A DNA stretch of 64,000 nt from Autumnicola psychrophila (lineage in GTDB: Bacteria; Bacteroidota; Bacteroidia; Flavobacteriales; Flavobacteriaceae). This document shows positions 62,475-64,000 of this stretch, one piece after another. The notes beneath the pieces were generated by a model. The model had not been told where the DNA came from. It saw nothing but the letters and a program-made list of their open reading frames with translations, and did not search any database. The position numbers were made by a program, and so were the translations under genes. The stretch is taken from NCBI RefSeq assembly GCF_031846645.1, contig NZ_JAVRHN010000004.1:62001-126000 (forward strand), given 5' to 3'. Position 1 is the first letter of the stretch. The number at the start of each line of letters is the position of its first letter.

Positions 62475-62560
62475 TTTATTTACTTTATTCTTTAATGGAT
62501 TATTTGCAATTCCTATAAGTTATGAATAGAAAACTACAGCCATTAATGAACGGTAACATG

Positions 62561-62601
62561 AAAAAAGACCCGTCAGATTTAAAGCCTGACGGGTCTTTTT
62601 T
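62561..62601. terminator. Strong bidirectional terminator between leuB and argH
   Basis: Perfect 16-bp arms (AAAAAAGACCCGTCAG at 62561-62576 and complement at 62586-62601) with a 9-nt loop serve the convergent leuB and argH genes. Confidence 0.9.
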
Positions 62602-62681
62602 GTTGTAGATCATTCTAAACTTATTTTATCTGTCAACCATAGGTGAGAATGTGTTCAAATATGGATATGAAATTTTAAATA

Positions 62682-63965
62682 CTAAAGTTTCGCATCCTTT
62701 TTCTTTTTTGCGATTTCTTCCAGCGCCAGGTTGTCCTTACTTCCCAAATGAGAATGCTTTTTATTTGCTGCAGGACGATAATTGCCATTTTGGACCTGCC
62801 CCCCTATTTCCTTATACGCTTCCCTAAAAGACTGCCCCTTCATTACCAGGTCATTTATACTGTCTACCGTAAAGAGGTATTTGTATTTTTCATCATTTAA
62901 ATCCACATCTTTTACCTTAATTAAAGCTATGGAATGGATAAAAACATCCAGAATTTCCTTAATATTCTCCACAGCGTAAATACTATTCTCTTTTATAAGC
63001 TGAAAATCCCTGTGATAGCCACTTGGAAGGTTATTCGTGATCAATATCATCTCATTTGCAATACTCTGAAGCTTATTACATTTCCCCCTGATCAACTCAA
63101 AGACATCCGGGTTCTTTTTATGCGGCATAATACTGGAACCTGTGGTAAGTTCATCGGGAAAAGTAATAAAATCAAAGTTCTGACTCATATAAAGGCAAAT
63201 ATCCATTGCAAACCGTGACAAGGTATTCGCTACAGAAGCAATATTTGATGTTACCGTACGTTCGCATTTTCCCCTGCTCATTTGCGCGGCGACAACGTTA
63301 TATTTTAATGTCGAAAAACCCAATTCTTTAGTGGTGAATTTCCTGTCTATAGGAAAGGAAGAGCCGTAACCTGCTGCAGATCCCAGCGGATTCTGGTCCA
63401 CAATTTTTAATCCGGCTTCCAGTAAGTAAAGGTCGTCAATCAGCAACTCTGCGTAGGCTGAAAACCACAATCCAAAGGAAGATGGCATCGCAACCTGAAG
63501 ATGGGTATACCCCGGAAGTAATTTCCCTTCATATTTTTTAGCCAAATCTAACAAAACATCAATGAGTTCACCTGTTTTACCAGAAATCTGCTGAAGGTTT
63601 TCCTTAAAATAAAGCTGCATAGCTACCAAAACCTGATCGTTCCTGGAGCGCGCTGTATGTATCTTTTTTCCGGTGTCACCCAGAGCTTCTGTAAGATCAA
63701 ATTCAATTTTGGAGTGAACATCTTCAAATTCTTCAGCTATATGAAAATTGCCATTTTCGAGCTGCCGCTGTAGTTTATCCAGTTCCTTCTCAATAGCTGT
63801 CACTTCCTCAGAATCTAAAATCCCGACCTTGCCAAGCATCTTGGCGTGTGCCTTAGAAGCCCGAATATCGTATTCGGCCAGAAATATATCCAGTTCCCGG
63901 TCGTTTCCCACGGTGAACTTCTCAATTTTTTTATCTATGGAGATTCCTTTGTCCCAGAGTTTCAT
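62682..63965 (-). CDS. argH: Argininosuccinate lyase
   Basis: This enzyme cleaves argininosuccinate to arginine and fumarate in the last step of arginine synthesis. The 427-residue protein has the family blocks VHSKIEFDLTEALGDTGKKIHTARSRNDQVLVAMQL, GYTHLQVAMPSSFGLWFSAYAE, NPLGSAAGYGSSFPIDR and the signature GSSIMPHKKNPD. The C-terminus is divergent. Two matches to the interspersed motif lie in its coding sequence at 62773-62797 (near the C-terminus) and about 63742-63763, both read in the frame encoding N-G-N-(Y/F). No other arg gene lies in the window. Confidence 0.96.
   Translation of the reverse strand: MKLWDKGISIDKKIEKFTVGNDRELDIFLAEYDIRASKAHAKMLGKVGILDSEEVTAIEKELDKLQRQLENGNFHIAEEFEDVHSKIEFDLTEALGDTGKKIHTARSRNDQVLVAMQLYFKENLQQISGKTGELIDVLLDLAKKYEGKLLPGYTHLQVAMPSSFGLWFSAYAELLIDDLYLLEAGLKIVDQNPLGSAAGYGSSFPIDRKFTTKELGFSTLKYNVVAAQMSRGKCERTVTSNIASVANTLSRFAMDICLYMSQNFDFITFPDELTTGSSIMPHKKNPDVFELIRGKCNKLQSIANEMILITNNLPSGYHRDFQLIKENSIYAVENIKEILDVFIHSIALIKVKDVDLNDEKYKYLFTVDSINDLVMKGQSFREAYKEIGGQVQNGNYRPAANKKHSHLGSKDNLALEEIAKKKKDAKL
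62773..62797 (-). repeat. Interspersed motif copy inside argH
   Basis: On the minus strand, AAAATGGCAATTATCGTC in argH encodes Q-N-G-N-Y-R in a poorly conserved segment before KKHSHLGS. It matches the consensus at almost every position. Confidence 0.6.
63742..63763 (-). repeat. Interspersed motif-like copy inside argH
   Basis: On the minus strand, CGAAAATGGCAATTTTC encodes E-N-G-N-F in the N-terminal helical part of ArgH. It can also be read in the opposite orientation with an A lost, because the motif is partly symmetric. Confidence 0.45.
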
Positions 63966-63984
63966 ATAACTTTATTTGGTTGGA

Positions 63985-64000
63985 GACCTCACAGGTTTTG
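63985..64000. repeat. Palindromic CACAGGTTTT element, cut by window end
   Basis: GACCTCACAGGTTTTG matches the left arm of the element seen at 27100 and 36631. The right arm lies outside the window, upstream of argH. Confidence 0.7.

Overview
The window looks like a chromosomal segment of a marine-type member of the Flavobacteriaceae (Bacteroidota), perhaps near Gramella/Christiangramia, Salegentibacter or Zunongwangia. That placement is inferred from low GC, many lipoproteins with an SxxC-type lipobox and short acidic tail, Bacteroidota-specific families such as DUF4494, TAnnTTTG-like -7 promoter boxes, a short LeuA, and flavobacterial interspersed repeats. I see no rRNA, tRNA, CRISPR, IS element or prophage. 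Most of the window is housekeeping metabolism, and the less ordinary content is in the intergenic DNA and a few unassigned gene pairs.

Layout. 0.2-4.2 kb: a lipoprotein, a 51-residue membrane protein, a DUF4494 protein and a processive family-2 glycosyltransferase. 4.8-9.3 kb: katG behind a perfect palindrome, an S41 peptidase lipoprotein and a 54-residue membrane protein. 9.4-16.6 kb: a TPP-riboswitch-led thiamin operon on the minus strand (thiS-thiC-tenI-like-thiD-thiE-thiG-thiH-thiF/rhodanese). 16.8-24.3 kb: an exonuclease/GIY-YIG fusion, a PhzF-like protein, a di-haem cytochrome c, an MscS channel and an EEP-family protein. 24.4-27.1 kb: xseAB followed by a HipA-like kinase overlapping a DUF3037 gene. 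27.4-31.4 kb: tesA-like esterase divergent from an ABC ATPase/permease pair, the arrangement of E. coli tesA-ybbA-ybbP. 31.7-34.7 kb: wrbA, two overlapping paralogous small membrane proteins of unknown role, and an acyl-CoA dehydrogenase homologue. 34.9-38.3 kb: menaquinone genes menD, menF and a PaaI-type thioesterase. 38.4-41.8 kb: a hydrolase, an Nramp-like transporter without the usual metal-binding motif and an OprP-type porin. 41.9-46.8 kb: a lipoprotein di-haem peroxidase, a PhoX-like lipoprotein with nine G-x-D triplets and two small lipoproteins. 46.9-49.0 kb: dnaK with a sigma-54-like promoter. 49.5-57.9 kb: sdaA, a CPBP protein, alcohol dehydrogenase, panB, a lipoprotein, an RluA-type enzyme, an EamA transporter and a Bacteroidota-type unknown. 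58-64 kb: leuA-leuC-leuD-leuB and, convergent, argH.

The most unusual signal is an interspersed motif of about 20-25 bp, consensus AAATGnCAATTwTCGACCT, found on both strands at roughly a dozen intergenic sites, often in clusters of two or three, with several near-matches inside genes. I know of no named element that it matches. Two other repeat types are present: a palindromic CACAGGTTTT element (two full copies plus a partial one at the window end) and a GGGCTATCCGC/GGATGCCGCT element upstream of dnaK.
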